A stretch of 54,977 nt of DNA from Dehalococcoidia bacterium (GTDB taxonomy: Bacteria; Chloroflexota; Dehalococcoidia; Lucifugimonadales; Lucifugimonadaceae), in contig JAPYUK010000008.1 of assembly GCA_029936155.1 (NCBI GenBank), forward strand, positions 13,078 through 68,054, in the 5' to 3' direction. Of the stretch, positions 25,628-34,741 are shown in pieces. The notes under the pieces are model-generated. The model was not told where the DNA came from, did not search any database, and saw only the letters and a list, made by a program, of their open reading frames with translations. The translations under genes were made by a program, and so were the position numbers. The first letter of the stretch is position 1. Each line of letters starts with the position of its first letter.

Positions 25628-26686
25628 ATGGTAAATCCCACTAAATCCAGCTCAAAATCCAAGTCGAAACCTGCAAAATCATCTAAGAACGGCAAAAGCG
25701 GTGCCGTTGGGCCGGACGAAAGTGATGTAGCCGCTAGTACAGACCATCGGGAACTATTCAGGCAGATGTTTCTCATCCGCCAATTCGAACTGGCTTGCGG
25801 CGAAAACTACTCGAAGGGTCTGATTCGCGGGTTCCTGCACCTGTATATCGGTCAGGAAGCGACCGGTGTCGGGGCCATCTCTGCACTTCGGAAAGACGAC
25901 TACATCGTCAGTAATTACCGCGATCACGGACATGCGCTTGCCCGTGGAGTCGACATCAACCGATCCATGGCTGAGCTTTTCGGCAAGGCGACTGGGACTT
26001 CGAAGGGCAAAGGCGGGTCGATGCACCTGTTCGACGTCGTAAAGGGGTTCATGGGCGGTCACGGTATCGTCGCCGGGCAGTTGCCGTTGGCAGCCGGACT
26101 CGCACTTGCACAGCAGTACCAGAAGACCGACGGTCTAACGATGTGCTTCTTCGGTGATGGATCGACGAACCAGGGTGTCTACCACGAGACCTTAAATCTG
26201 GCTGCCGTGTGGAAACTCCCCGTTCTTTTCTTCCTCGAAAACAATATGTACGGAATGGGCTCTTCGATCGAACGAGTCCGCGCTGGTGGCATCGACTTCT
26301 ATCCCGGATTGGCGACCTACGAAATTCCAGCTGTCGAAGTAGACGGCATGGACGTTCTGGCGGTCAAAGAGGCGACTGAAATAGCCGTTGAGCGTATTCG
26401 CGCCGGCGGTGGCCCTCAGTTCATAGAGGCCAAGACTTTCCGTTTCGGTGGTCACTCCGTCGCGGATGGTCAGAAGTACCGTGGGCAAGAAGAGGTCAAG
26501 GAGTGGGAGACACGCGATTCCGTTGTGGCCTTCCCGCTCAAGCTGATCGAAATGGGACTCGTTACTAAGGATCAGATCAACGACGTCAAGGCAGAAGTTT
26601 ATGAAGCAGTGGCAAAGTCTGTTGAGTTTGCCGAGCAGAGTCCCAATCCCGACCCTAAAGAAATCCACAACGACGTGTTCGCCTAA
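25628..26686 (+). CDS. pdhA: Pyruvate (2-oxoacid) dehydrogenase E1 component, alpha subunit
   Basis: The TPP-binding half of the heterotetrameric E1 that decarboxylates pyruvate or a related 2-oxoacid (or acetoin). The 352-aa protein has a ~35-residue Lys/Ser-rich leader (KSSSKSKSKPAKSSKNGKS) before the domain, unusual and probably disordered. It then shows GLIRGFLHLYIGQEA, the phosphorylation-loop region, and the TPP motif GDGSTNQGVYHETLN ending in ENN. Followed 5 nt later by the beta subunit. E2 is downstream at 29355; no E3 is in this window. Confidence 0.93.
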   Translation: MVNPTKSSSKSKSKPAKSSKNGKSGAVGPDESDVAASTDHRELFRQMFLIRQFELACGENYSKGLIRGFLHLYIGQEATGVGAISALRKDDYIVSNYRDHGHALARGVDINRSMAELFGKATGTSKGKGGSMHLFDVVKGFMGGHGIVAGQLPLAAGLALAQQYQKTDGLTMCFFGDGSTNQGVYHETLNLAAVWKLPVLFFLENNMYGMGSSIERVRAGGIDFYPGLATYEIPAVEVDGMDVLAVKEATEIAVERIRAGGGPQFIEAKTFRFGGHSVADGQKYRGQEEVKEWETRDSVVAFPLKLIEMGLVTKDQINDVKAEVYEAVAKSVEFAEQSPNPDPKEIHNDVFA

Positions 26687-26691
26687 TTCAT

Positions 26692-27669
26692 ATGACAGAA
26701 ATTGTTCTTAGAGAAGCACTAAAACGGGGACTCGAGGAAGCGCTCGAAAACGACCCCAGCGTATTTATGATGGGTGAAGACATCGGCGAGTATGGCGGTG
26801 CTTATGCCGTGACAGACGGATTCTTGAAAAAATTCGGTCCAGATCGAATCAAGGACACCCCGATTTCCGAGCAGGCCTTCTTGGGCGCTGGCATCGGAGC
26901 TGCGGTGGCTGGCCTTCGACCAATCATCGAATTTATGTCGATCTCCTTCACATTGGTAGCATTCGACCAGATCGTGAACATGGCAGCTAACTTGCGTTAC
27001 ATGTCAGGCGGCCAGATCAGCGTTCCAATGGTGATACGAGCACCTACCGGCGCTGGTGTACAACTTGGTGCCACTCACTCGCAAAGCTTTGAAACGTGGC
27101 TTGCTGAAGTTCCCGGTATGAAAGTTGTTTGCCCGTCGAACTCTTACGACGCACTTGGACTAATGCGTTCGGCGATCAAGGACAACAACCCCGTGCTGGT
27201 GGCCGAGCCTGCGCTGCTTTACGGCACCAAAGGCGAGGTTCCCGACGAGTACTACGAAGTTGAAATCGGAAAGGCCTATGTCACACGTACAGGTAGCGAT
27301 GTCACGCTGATTTCGTACGGGTACGGTATGCGTCTGGTAAACGAGGCGGCTGACAAACTTGCAGAACGTGGAGTGTCAGCGGAAGTTATCGATCTGCGAT
27401 CGCTGAGTCCGCTCGATATGGACGCGATTGTCGCATCTGTTCAGAAAACCAATCGCGTGGTGGTTGTCGATACTGCCCGCCGGATTGGCGGGATCATGGC
27501 GGAAGTTTCTGCTGAACTGCAGCAACGTGCCGCGGAGTGGCTGGATGGTCCGGTAATGCGTGTCGGATCAGACGACGTGCCGTGGCCATACAACAGAGGC
27601 CTCGAACGTGAAGTGCTCACGGACGCTGATGACGTGCTCAAGGCAGTCGCAGAAGGCTACGGCCTTTAA
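26692..27669 (+). CDS. pdhB: Pyruvate (2-oxoacid) dehydrogenase E1 component, beta subunit
   Basis: Pairs with the alpha subunit to form E1 and to dock on E2. The 325-aa protein includes MMGEDIGEYGGAY at the N-terminus (Glu that activates TPP), TPISEQAFLGAGIGAA, RAPTGAGVQLGATHSQ near residue 120 and the C-terminal transketolase domain (VIDLRSLSPLDMDAIV). Size and motifs are normal. Only 5 nt separate it from pdhA. A 7-bp hairpin, CACTCAC at 27741-27747 with GTGAGTG at 27756-27762, lies downstream. Confidence 0.94.
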   Translation: MTEIVLREALKRGLEEALENDPSVFMMGEDIGEYGGAYAVTDGFLKKFGPDRIKDTPISEQAFLGAGIGAAVAGLRPIIEFMSISFTLVAFDQIVNMAANLRYMSGGQISVPMVIRAPTGAGVQLGATHSQSFETWLAEVPGMKVVCPSNSYDALGLMRSAIKDNNPVLVAEPALLYGTKGEVPDEYYEVEIGKAYVTRTGSDVTLISYGYGMRLVNEAADKLAERGVSAEVIDLRSLSPLDMDAIVASVQKTNRVVVVDTARRIGGIMAEVSAELQQRAAEWLDGPVMRVGSDDVPWPYNRGLEREVLTDADDVLKAVAEGYGL

Positions 27670-27873
27670 AGATGGATCTAAGCTTCGGCTTCTCCGTATT
27701 CGGCTGATTTAGCGGTGGGCACAACCTGCATTTCCTCGGCCACTCACCAATTCTTGTGAGTGAATCTGAACAATTCTGGCGAACGCTGTAACATTTGTTC
27801 AGTTAGGCTACCGAGCACGACCACTAGGCCAATCCCGAATAGTTAGCGATTGGGCAGCAGGAGGAAAGTTTCA

Positions 27874-27957
27874 ATGAATGTACTTGAACTCATTTCTCCC
27901 ATGAACGCGCCCATCTCAGAAGCTAACTCAGGCCAGTCGGTTGTCTCTCTCATCTAG
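27874..27957 (+). CDS. Possible small peptide ORF (27 aa) with strong Shine-Dalgarno
   Basis: ATG 27874 follows AGGAGGAAAG (27859-27868) at good spacing, one of the best ribosome sites in the window, yet the frame ends at TAG 27955 after 27 codons (MNVLELISPMNAPISEANSG and seven more). It lies in the 344-nt gap between pdhB and rsgA, 56 nt ahead of the rsgA start. It could be a leader peptide or a small protein; no family is recognised. Confidence 0.35.
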   Translation: MNVLELISPMNAPISEANSGQSVVSLI

Positions 27958-28013
27958 GTATTGATATTGAGACGTGCGGCTAATTTCCCCGAGTGCTTCG
28001 AGGAATACCCACG

Positions 28014-29213
28014 TTGAACGCATCTCCCAGTAACGATGATCTAGGTCTTCCAATTAACGACCTGACTTCGAACTCTGACACTGGCCCGGTGATTGACTAT
28101 TCAAGTCTTGCCCAATATGGCCTGACTGACGAGGTCGAGAGCCGCTTCAAAACAATCCACGAAAAAGACGCCGAGCTTGTACCCGGAAGGGTGGCACGCG
28201 TCGATGGTATATCGACCTTCGTGCACGCGGGTACGGCTGACTATCGAGCCGTAAGCACATTCGCCAGGATCGTCCACGATGAGGAATTCGAAATAGAACC
28301 GGCCCAGCCTTCAGTCGGTGATTGGGTTCTCATTCGGTCCGGGAAAGATCAGGATCCCGACGAAATAGAGCTTGTTCTACCTCGTACTTCGCTTCTCGTT
28401 CGAAAACGGGTCATGCGGGGAAAAGACGAGGGCGCCGAGCAGGTTTTAGCTGCCAACATCAGCACTGCATTCATCGTTCAAGCAGCCACGTACTTCAATT
28501 CGAACCGTCTGGAACGTGAGATAGCACTCGTGTGGGGTAGTGGTGCCGTTCCAGTCGTCATCTTGTCGAAATCCGACCTGTTAGAAGACGTCGACCCGGC
28601 TGATGTAATCGAGCGGGCAAAGTTGTCGGCTCCGGAGGTTGAGATCTTCGCAGTAAGCGCTATCACTGGGGACGGTGTTGAGCCTCTGAGACGCTTTACA
28701 ACCGCTGGCACTACCGCAGTCATGATCGGTGCGTCCGGGGTTGGTAAATCGACGCTAGTGAATCATCTGATGGGCCGCAAGGTGATGGACACGGGAGAAA
28801 TCCGTGAATCCGACACCCGGGGACGTCATACAACGGTCACCCGCCAACTTCTTCCATTGCCAGGCGGCGGCGTGTTGATCGACACACCAGGCATCCGCAC
28901 GATCGGGCTTGTTGGCGGAAGCGAAGAAGCACTCGCCAAAACATTTCCTGAGATCGAACAGTTCCTTGGTCAGTGCAAATTCCGCGATTGTGGTCACGGT
29001 GGAGAACCTAGATGCGCCATCACCGAGGCTATAAAAGATGGTCGACTGTTGGCGTCGCGATTCGAGTCGTACTTGCGGATGGGAGAAGAGCTCGTTTACG
29101 AAGAAACCAAGCACCACCCAACCGTTAAAACTGACCATCAGCGAAGAATGCGAGTGATAGCAAAGGCCAACAGGCAAAGATCGAAGCTGTCGAAACGACC
29201 CGGATCTAGCTAG
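28014..29213 (+). CDS. rsgA: Ribosome small-subunit biogenesis GTPase RsgA
   Basis: A circularly permuted GTPase that checks late 30S assembly. From TTG 28014 (GAGGAA just upstream) it is 399 aa. Order of motifs is permuted as expected: OB-fold with GRVARVDGI, then SKSDL (G4), GASGVGKSTLVNHLMG (G1), DTRGRHTTVTRQL (G2), DTPGIRTIGL (G3), and a C-terminal zinc site CKFRDCGHGGEPRC. The N-terminal ~50 residues before the OB-fold are extra and polar. It sits between the E1 and E2 genes of a dehydrogenase complex, which is unusual; the E2 gene starts 141 nt downstream. Confidence 0.93.
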   Translation: MNASPSNDDLGLPINDLTSNSDTGPVIDYSSLAQYGLTDEVESRFKTIHEKDAELVPGRVARVDGISTFVHAGTADYRAVSTFARIVHDEEFEIEPAQPSVGDWVLIRSGKDQDPDEIELVLPRTSLLVRKRVMRGKDEGAEQVLAANISTAFIVQAATYFNSNRLEREIALVWGSGAVPVVILSKSDLLEDVDPADVIERAKLSAPEVEIFAVSAITGDGVEPLRRFTTAGTTAVMIGASGVGKSTLVNHLMGRKVMDTGEIRESDTRGRHTTVTRQLLPLPGGGVLIDTPGIRTIGLVGGSEEALAKTFPEIEQFLGQCKFRDCGHGGEPRCAITEAIKDGRLLASRFESYLRMGEELVYEETKHHPTVKTDHQRRMRVIAKANRQRSKLSKRPGSS

Positions 29214-29274
29214 ACGCCGCCTAATGATCCGCAATTTTGCTCAAAATCAGCGGAATCTTGTGTACCCTCTATCA

Positions 29275-29294
29275 ACGGGTCTTTTAAGACCCGT
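29275..29294. promoter_or_regulatory. Perfect palindrome ahead of pdhC
   Basis: ACGGGTCTT and AAGACCCGT form a 9-bp stem with a two-base centre, 60 nt ahead of the pdhC start and 62 nt after rsgA. There is no T-run, so an operator or mRNA hairpin is as likely as a terminator. Confidence 0.4.
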
Positions 29295-29354
29295 CATGTG
29301 ACCCAACCAGGCACACGATATTTGTGAACGCAAGCGTCCCGCAGGAGTGCAGAT

Positions 29355-30602
29355 TTGATTAGCGAAGTGACTATGCCCTCGATGGGTGCTGACATGACCG
29401 AGGGCACTATCGCCAAGTGGCTTAAGGCCGAAGGCGATGAGATCAGTCGTGGGGACAAACTGGCTGAGATCGAGACCGACAAAACGGTTGTCGAGATGGA
29501 AGCCTACGCAGAGGGTTTGCTTCGCAAAATCGTGATTGATGAAGGCTCACTCGTTCAGGTTGGAACTGTAATCGCATTCATCGGTGCCGCCGATGACGAG
29601 GTTCCCGAAGTCGCGGCTGCTGAATCACCGAAAGCTGAAGAAAAGGCACCCGCACCTGCTGCTACCCCTCCACCAGTTCCTGTCCAACAATCTGCTTCTG
29701 CGCCGACACCCGTTGCAGCAGTTCCAGCTTCCGCTGGCGGACGTCTAAAAGCTTCGCCGATAGCCCGCAAAATTGCTGAAGAAAAAGGCTTCGACATCGC
29801 TGCTGTTCCCGGTACTGGACCCGGCGGCAGAATCACCAAATCTGACGTAGAGAATTTCACTCCTTCACCCGGATTCGCAGCTTCTGGAGGACGCTCACCG
29901 GTCGTCATGGACGGATCGGACACACCGCTGTCTTCGATGCGCCAGGCAATTGCCCGAGTGACGGTGAAGTCGAAGACCGAGTCGCCTCACTACTATGTAA
30001 CTCACGAAGTGAATATGGGGCCTGCCATGACATTCCGTGCACAGCTCAACGAGGCAATAGTCGACGATGGCGACCGTGTCTCGGTCAACGACATGGTTCT
30101 CAAAGCTGTCGCAACAGCGCTTTTGAGGTACCCCAAGTGGAACTCATCTTTTGATGGCGACAAGCTGATCGGTCACTCCGATATCAATCTCGGTGTTGCG
30201 ATCGCACTCGATGAAGGCCTGATCGTGCCCGCCGTGATCGGCATCCAGAACATGTCGCTGATCGAGATATCCCGCTACGTAAGAGATATGGGCAAGCGTG
30301 CTCGCGGCGAGGGCGGATCTCTCACCCAGGCTGAAATGACTGGTGGAACGTTCGGAACGTCGAACCTTGGCATGTTCGGAACCGACACATTCTCGGCAAT
30401 TATTGTGCCGCCAAACGCGGGGATCATCGCTGTCGGTGCGGTCAAAGAAAAACCGATCGTCAAGAACGGCAACGTCGTCGTGGGTCAGACCATGAATGCG
30501 TCGATCTCAGCCGATCACCGTGTAGGCGATGGCGCAGAGGCTGCCATCCTGCTGGGCGAGTTCCAGAAGATTCTCGAGAACCCCGTCCGCCTGATGCTTT
30601 AG
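29355..30602 (+). CDS. pdhC: Dihydrolipoamide acyltransferase E2 component
   Basis: Core of the 2-oxoacid dehydrogenase complex, moving the acyl group from E1 to CoA. The 415-aa protein starts at TTG 29355 behind AGGAG. Domains: one lipoyl domain (1-80, Lys in EIETDKTVVEME), a Pro/Ala linker, the E1/E3-binding domain (about 125-165, ASPIARKIAEEKGFDI and GTGPGGRITKSDVE) and the catalytic CAT-like domain ending with the active-site SADHRVGDGAEAA. Encoded downstream of pdhA-pdhB with rsgA interposed. E3 must be encoded elsewhere. Confidence 0.94.
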   Translation: MISEVTMPSMGADMTEGTIAKWLKAEGDEISRGDKLAEIETDKTVVEMEAYAEGLLRKIVIDEGSLVQVGTVIAFIGAADDEVPEVAAAESPKAEEKAPAPAATPPPVPVQQSASAPTPVAAVPASAGGRLKASPIARKIAEEKGFDIAAVPGTGPGGRITKSDVENFTPSPGFAASGGRSPVVMDGSDTPLSSMRQAIARVTVKSKTESPHYYVTHEVNMGPAMTFRAQLNEAIVDDGDRVSVNDMVLKAVATALLRYPKWNSSFDGDKLIGHSDINLGVAIALDEGLIVPAVIGIQNMSLIEISRYVRDMGKRARGEGGSLTQAEMTGGTFGTSNLGMFGTDTFSAIIVPPNAGIIAVGAVKEKPIVKNGNVVVGQTMNASISADHRVGDGAEAAILLGEFQKILENPVRLML

Positions 30603-30716
30603 GCGGCTGGTTCGATATTTTTGTCACTTCGTGTTTGTACGGGTTGGGCAAGCACCGGTTAGCGAACGTCAAACTCCCTGTCGAATCAGACGGGGCTGCG
30701 GATAGGCTTGCGGACG

Positions 30717-32330
30717 ATGTACGTACGGGAAACATTCAATACTGAGGAGCGAGCGGTTCTTAGCCGCTTTTTCACGAATATTGACGGTCCGGTTTTTGCG
30801 CTGATCAATCTGCCTGAGGTTGTAAAAGGCGCACTTTTTGCACGGTATAGCCGTTCACCAAAATCGCTCCGACGGCTGTTTCTCGACGAATTTTTCGATC
30901 AACCCGAAATTCCAATTCAGGATCTCGCCGAGGATTCTGAAAGCTCCACACTGGTTTCGCTGGAACGCGCCGAGGGCCTTTACGACCGAGTCTTTTCGCA
31001 GTTTGGTGATGACTCGGTCGCCCAACTTGGCGGAGCTCATATTGCATGTGAGCAGGCATCGAACATCCTGACGAAAGTGCTTGAGTGGGGACGACTTGCG
31101 GCCTATCTGGAGCAATCAACTCGGTACATCTTCTACGATCAGAAACTGGGTGACCACTACCGGTACATCGCACCACCCGAGATTGAAACGGGTCACCTTG
31201 CCAACGAATACAGCAAGACGATGGACTGGCTGTTCGACGAGTACTCGGCGTTGGTCCACACCTGCGTGCCGTTTTTTGAGGAGCAGTTTCCGAGAGAGCC
31301 TGGCGACTCGAAGTTCATCTACACATCGTCGATACGTGCAAAAGCGTGCGACTCGGCGCGTGGACTGCTACCGGCTGCAACTACTTCGAACGTGGGAATC
31401 TTCGGCACGGGACAGGCCTACGAGCAGATGCTCATTCGTATGAACAGCCATCCGCTCGAAGAGGCTCGTGATTACGCTCGAATGATGCTGGTCGAGCTTC
31501 GCAAAGTTATTCCGTCATTCCTGAAACGGGTTGATCTCCCGGATCGAGGTGGAGCGTGGTCAGACTATTTCCATGACAACCGCGAGGCAATGGAGCGTAT
31601 CGCTGCGAGCATCAACGATGAGCCGAGCGGTATCGATGAGGTGACTCTGGTCGAGTGGGACCATGACGCCGAAGAAAAGATTGCGGCGGCGGCGTTGTAC
31701 GCCCACACTGATCTGCCAGATACGCAGCTTCAGGTGATCGTCAGCAGCATGAGCGATGCTGACAAGGCTGAGGTAATCCGAGCGTACGCTGGCGACCGCC
31801 GGAACCGTCGACACAAGCCGGGTCGAGGAATGGAACGATCTTTTTATCGCTTCGACATATTGTCCGATTTCGGCAGCTTCCGTGATCTACAACGCCACCG
31901 AATGCTGACACTCGACTGGCAGCGACTCGGAGTAAAGCATGGCTATCTGACGCCACCGGCGATTGAAGAGGTTGGCTGGACCCAGCGCTGGGACGATGCG
32001 ATGGGTCGAATGAGCGACTTCCACGAGAGCGTGTTGAACGAGCATGGTCCGGACGTCTCGCAGTACGTGGTGCCGTTTGGATTCAAATTGCGCTACTCGA
32101 TGCAGCTAAACGTCCGGGAAGCGTTCCACATGTTGGAGCTTCGTACTTCTCGGCAAGGGCACCCGGACTACCGCCGTGTGTGCCAACTGATGCACAAGCT
32201 GATTCGGGACAAAGCGGGGCACAAAGCGCTCGCCGACGCGATGTCTTATGTAGATCACGGCTCATACGACCTTGAACGCCTTGAGGCCGAGCGCAGGGCA
32301 GAGCAGAAGCGGACAGTGTCGGCGGACTGA
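30717..32330 (+). CDS. ThyX-like (FAD-dependent thymidylate synthase family) protein with two ThyX-like halves
   Basis: A 537-aa protein, more than twice the size of ThyX (~220-250 aa). The first half has FSQFGDDSVAQLGGAHIACE followed by WGRLAAYLEQSTRY, matching the ThyX helix and ribose/dUMP region. The second half has FGSFRDLQRHRMLTLDWQRL, which keeps the RHR of the ThyX motif but lacks its Ser. It looks like a fused or duplicated ThyX fold with degraded motifs in both halves, so thymidylate synthase activity is uncertain; a novel flavin- or nucleotide-binding role is possible. ATG 30717 is chosen; TTG 30708 is also open. Same strand as pdhC, 114 nt downstream. Confidence 0.75.
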   Translation: MYVRETFNTEERAVLSRFFTNIDGPVFALINLPEVVKGALFARYSRSPKSLRRLFLDEFFDQPEIPIQDLAEDSESSTLVSLERAEGLYDRVFSQFGDDSVAQLGGAHIACEQASNILTKVLEWGRLAAYLEQSTRYIFYDQKLGDHYRYIAPPEIETGHLANEYSKTMDWLFDEYSALVHTCVPFFEEQFPREPGDSKFIYTSSIRAKACDSARGLLPAATTSNVGIFGTGQAYEQMLIRMNSHPLEEARDYARMMLVELRKVIPSFLKRVDLPDRGGAWSDYFHDNREAMERIAASINDEPSGIDEVTLVEWDHDAEEKIAAAALYAHTDLPDTQLQVIVSSMSDADKAEVIRAYAGDRRNRRHKPGRGMERSFYRFDILSDFGSFRDLQRHRMLTLDWQRLGVKHGYLTPPAIEEVGWTQRWDDAMGRMSDFHESVLNEHGPDVSQYVVPFGFKLRYSMQLNVREAFHMLELRTSRQGHPDYRRVCQLMHKLIRDKAGHKALADAMSYVDHGSYDLERLEAERRAEQKRTVSAD

Positions 32331-32366
32331 CGTGTCAGCTTGCTGGTTTCTGTGTCCCGTGTTAAG

Positions 32367-32409
32367 TCATCTGAATCGAGGGATCTGGTGTGGGGACGCG
32401 CTCACGGCA
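32367..32409. repeat. Dispersed intergenic repeat, copy 2
   Basis: TCATCTGAATCGAGGGATCT and then GGTGTGGGGACGCG resemble copies at 13435 and (reversed) 43771. The following stretch to 32496 holds a run of 9 C (32448-32456) and CGCTACGCTGCGGTCGGG, which also recurs near 46261. No gene is seen in 32331-32496. Confidence 0.45.
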
Positions 32410-32496
32410 AGGTGGCGTCACCCCACGCCGACCGAACTTCCGAAGATCCCCCCCCCAACCCAATCCGCTACGCTGCGGTCGGGAATTGGATTGTGC

Positions 32497-33969
32497 CTAG
32501 TTGAAGGACTTTTCGCGCGTCATAAACCACGCAGGCACCAATGCCAGCGCCGACAACACTGCCCCGTACAGATAGAACCGAGTGAACACGGTGACTCCAG
32601 CCTCGGTTGCGCTATCGAGAATCTGCTGTTGTACCTCGGGGTCGAGCGAGAACGCCGGAACATCGGCGACCAGCTGTTGGAATTGCACAGTGCCCAGTGC
32701 GGTCATCGTAGCGAGACCGGCCGTCATTCCCACCACCCGAGAAACGCTTAGCAACGCCGATGCCGCACCCCGCTGATCATCCTGAACGCCACGCAGAGCT
32801 GTTTCGGCGATCGGGGAGACGAGTAACCCGAGTCCCAGTCCGGTGAGCGCCAGGTGGATCGTCAGCATAGGTTCGGCGATTTCGACGGTCCACGTTGAAA
32901 GAAGCATGAATCCAGCAGTTGTGACCACGAGTCCAGTCATCGCGGGAATTCGGGGACCAAACCGCTGGGTGACGTAGCCACCGACCAATGCGCCGATACC
33001 GATGGCGAAGGTCATTCGCAGCAGCTGAAGACCGCCTTCCAGCGGGGACTTTCCGAACACAGACGCCGCCATCAGCGGCACTGCGACCATCCCGATAATC
33101 AATACGGTTCCGACCAAAAAGTGAGTCAGGTTGGAGTGGTTGAATGATGGAAGACGGAAGAGTTGCTTCGGGAACAGTGGATCCGAAGACCGATTGTTCA
33201 TGAACGCGAGCAGTGCGACCATGCCGACTGCCAGCAACAGCGATATTGCCATCAGCGCGTCGGGCTCACCGATCCTCACGAGTCCGATGGTGAGCAGTGT
33301 AAGGGCGGCTGCGAACACGACAGATGTTGGCACATCGACTCTAACTGCGTTTCGTCGACCCGGCGGGTTTGTCATGATCCAAATCGCTGCAAGCGCGGTA
33401 AGTGGAATGTTCAGCCAGAACGCCCACTCCCACGATAGCCAGGTCGTAATTCCACCGCCCCAAAGCGGCCCAAATACGCCGCCAGCCTCGGCACTCGCGC
33501 CGATCATTCCGTAGGCAATAGCACGATGTTTGCCGCCGACCAGTTCACCTGCAGCTGCGATCGAAATTGGGATCATTGCACCGCCACCAATAGCCTGGAA
33601 GACTCGTGTACCCACGAGCCAGTTTAACTCTGGTGCTCCGTCGTACAGCAGGCGAGGAATGTCCGGGGAGAGAGCTACCAGTATCGATCCAAGAGTGAAG
33701 ACACCCAGCGCAAGCAAAAAAGCACGCCGGTACCCCGTTCGATCGGAGATACGCCCCATAAGCGGCATGGCGGCTGTGTAACCGATCAGGTAGCCGGTGA
33801 TCACCCACGACGCCCGGTCCAACTCACTCACACCGACCCGCAGATCGGCCATCATGTCGGGGAGTAGCGTTACAACAACGGTCTGGTCATCGGCGGCGAT
33901 GAATACCCCGAAGCAGAGTGGCAGTAGCAGCTTGTATGGGGCAATAATCTGCCAGAGGCGTATGAACAT
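32497..33969 (-). CDS. DHA2-type MFS transporter (EmrB/QacA, P55-like)
   Basis: A 490-aa drug:H+ antiporter-2 type carrier; hydrophobic segments fit 14 helices. Motifs: FIAADDQTVVVTLLPDM in helix 1, MPLMGRISDRTGYRRAF (helix 2-3 loop) and RVFQAIGGGAMIPISI. It probably exports a hydrophobic compound or lipid. Its start is 3 nt after the stop of an LppX/LprAFG-family lipoprotein gene, the same pair as mycobacterial lprG and P55 (Rv1411c-Rv1410c), which together move lipids to the outer layers. Homology to that function is inferred from architecture and order. Confidence 0.88.
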   Translation of the reverse strand: MFIRLWQIIAPYKLLLPLCFGVFIAADDQTVVVTLLPDMMADLRVGVSELDRASWVITGYLIGYTAAMPLMGRISDRTGYRRAFLLALGVFTLGSILVALSPDIPRLLYDGAPELNWLVGTRVFQAIGGGAMIPISIAAAGELVGGKHRAIAYGMIGASAEAGGVFGPLWGGGITTWLSWEWAFWLNIPLTALAAIWIMTNPPGRRNAVRVDVPTSVVFAAALTLLTIGLVRIGEPDALMAISLLLAVGMVALLAFMNNRSSDPLFPKQLFRLPSFNHSNLTHFLVGTVLIIGMVAVPLMAASVFGKSPLEGGLQLLRMTFAIGIGALVGGYVTQRFGPRIPAMTGLVVTTAGFMLLSTWTVEIAEPMLTIHLALTGLGLGLLVSPIAETALRGVQDDQRGAASALLSVSRVVGMTAGLATMTALGTVQFQQLVADVPAFSLDPEVQQQILDSATEAGVTVFTRFYLYGAVLSALALVPAWFMTREKSFN

Positions 33970-33972
33970 CGG

Positions 33973-34692
33973 CTAGATTGGTGATTCCAGCGAAACCGGC
34001 TTGTCGAACTCGGAAAGAGTGATTACACGTATCGTCGACGGATCATCTTCTAGTTGTATGTCTCCTGAAATAATAATTTTCTTCAGGAGATAGCTATCGG
34101 AGTCGAGTGTGAGTGTGACGCTGGGAACTGCATCAGGATTTACGGTGCCCACCAGAGCTACGAAAGTCGGTGCCGGAAGACTGCCGATTATCAGTATGTC
34201 GCTGGTTTGGTCACCATCTAAGACGTAGCCCGGATGCTGCGTTTCTCCCAGAATGTCGGCAACCAGCTTAACCGGATCCAGAAATGAAAAGGGGCTATCT
34301 TCGGGTGGAATTTCCGACCACGTTCCCGTTAGAGGATTCGTCATCCACGTTCGTTCGCCGATCACGACCGCCTCGACTCGCACGAACGCGCGACCGATAT
34401 TCGCTTCGGCTTTGAGATCGAGTCCGCCCGGCGCGACGATTCCATCTGCCCGCGTCAGCTCAAGTGACCCAGAGAGCGTAGTAAATCCTGAATCATGGGT
34501 GAGCTCGAAGCTAAAACTCTGCAAATCACCCATAGCCGATTTTGACTTTGCTACAGCTTCGGAAGCGGTAATTCGAGGAGTGACCGGAACGGGCGTCGGC
34601 TCGCTTTTTGAGCAGCCAAATACGACAGTGACTACAAGCAACAAGATGAAAAGTGCCAAGACGGATGTTCGGCGTGGGCGTGTGAGGGTCAT
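33973..34692 (-). CDS. LppX/LprAFG-family lipoprotein
   Basis: A 239-aa lipoprotein. The N-terminus has basic residues, a hydrophobic core and a lipobox ending VVFGC; the mature part begins SKSEPTPVPVTPRITASEAV, then a beta-rich domain with SFSFELTHDSG, TWSEIPPEDSPFSFLDP, IGSLPAPTFVAL and the ending TLSEFDKPVSL. This matches the LppX/LprAFG fold, whose hydrophobic pocket carries lipids in Mycobacterium. ATG 34692 gives the cleanest signal peptide; ATG 34713 and GTG 34731 are also open. Located between a SirB1-like gene and the DHA2 pump, on the same strand with 3-nt spacing to the pump. Confidence 0.78.
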   Translation of the reverse strand: MTLTRPRRTSVLALFILLLVVTVVFGCSKSEPTPVPVTPRITASEAVAKSKSAMGDLQSFSFELTHDSGFTTLSGSLELTRADGIVAPGGLDLKAEANIGRAFVRVEAVVIGERTWMTNPLTGTWSEIPPEDSPFSFLDPVKLVADILGETQHPGYVLDGDQTSDILIIGSLPAPTFVALVGTVNPDAVPSVTLTLDSDSYLLKKIIISGDIQLEDDPSTIRVITLSEFDKPVSLESPI

Positions 34693-34741
34693 AACCGCAT
34701 AGACAGCATTCATTAGATCACTACGAATCACACGGCTTTCG

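Noticed and set aside
32448-32456. CRISPR or origin signals around the C-run and palindromes
   Set aside because: No regularly spaced repeats and no DnaA-box cluster were seen anywhere in the window.
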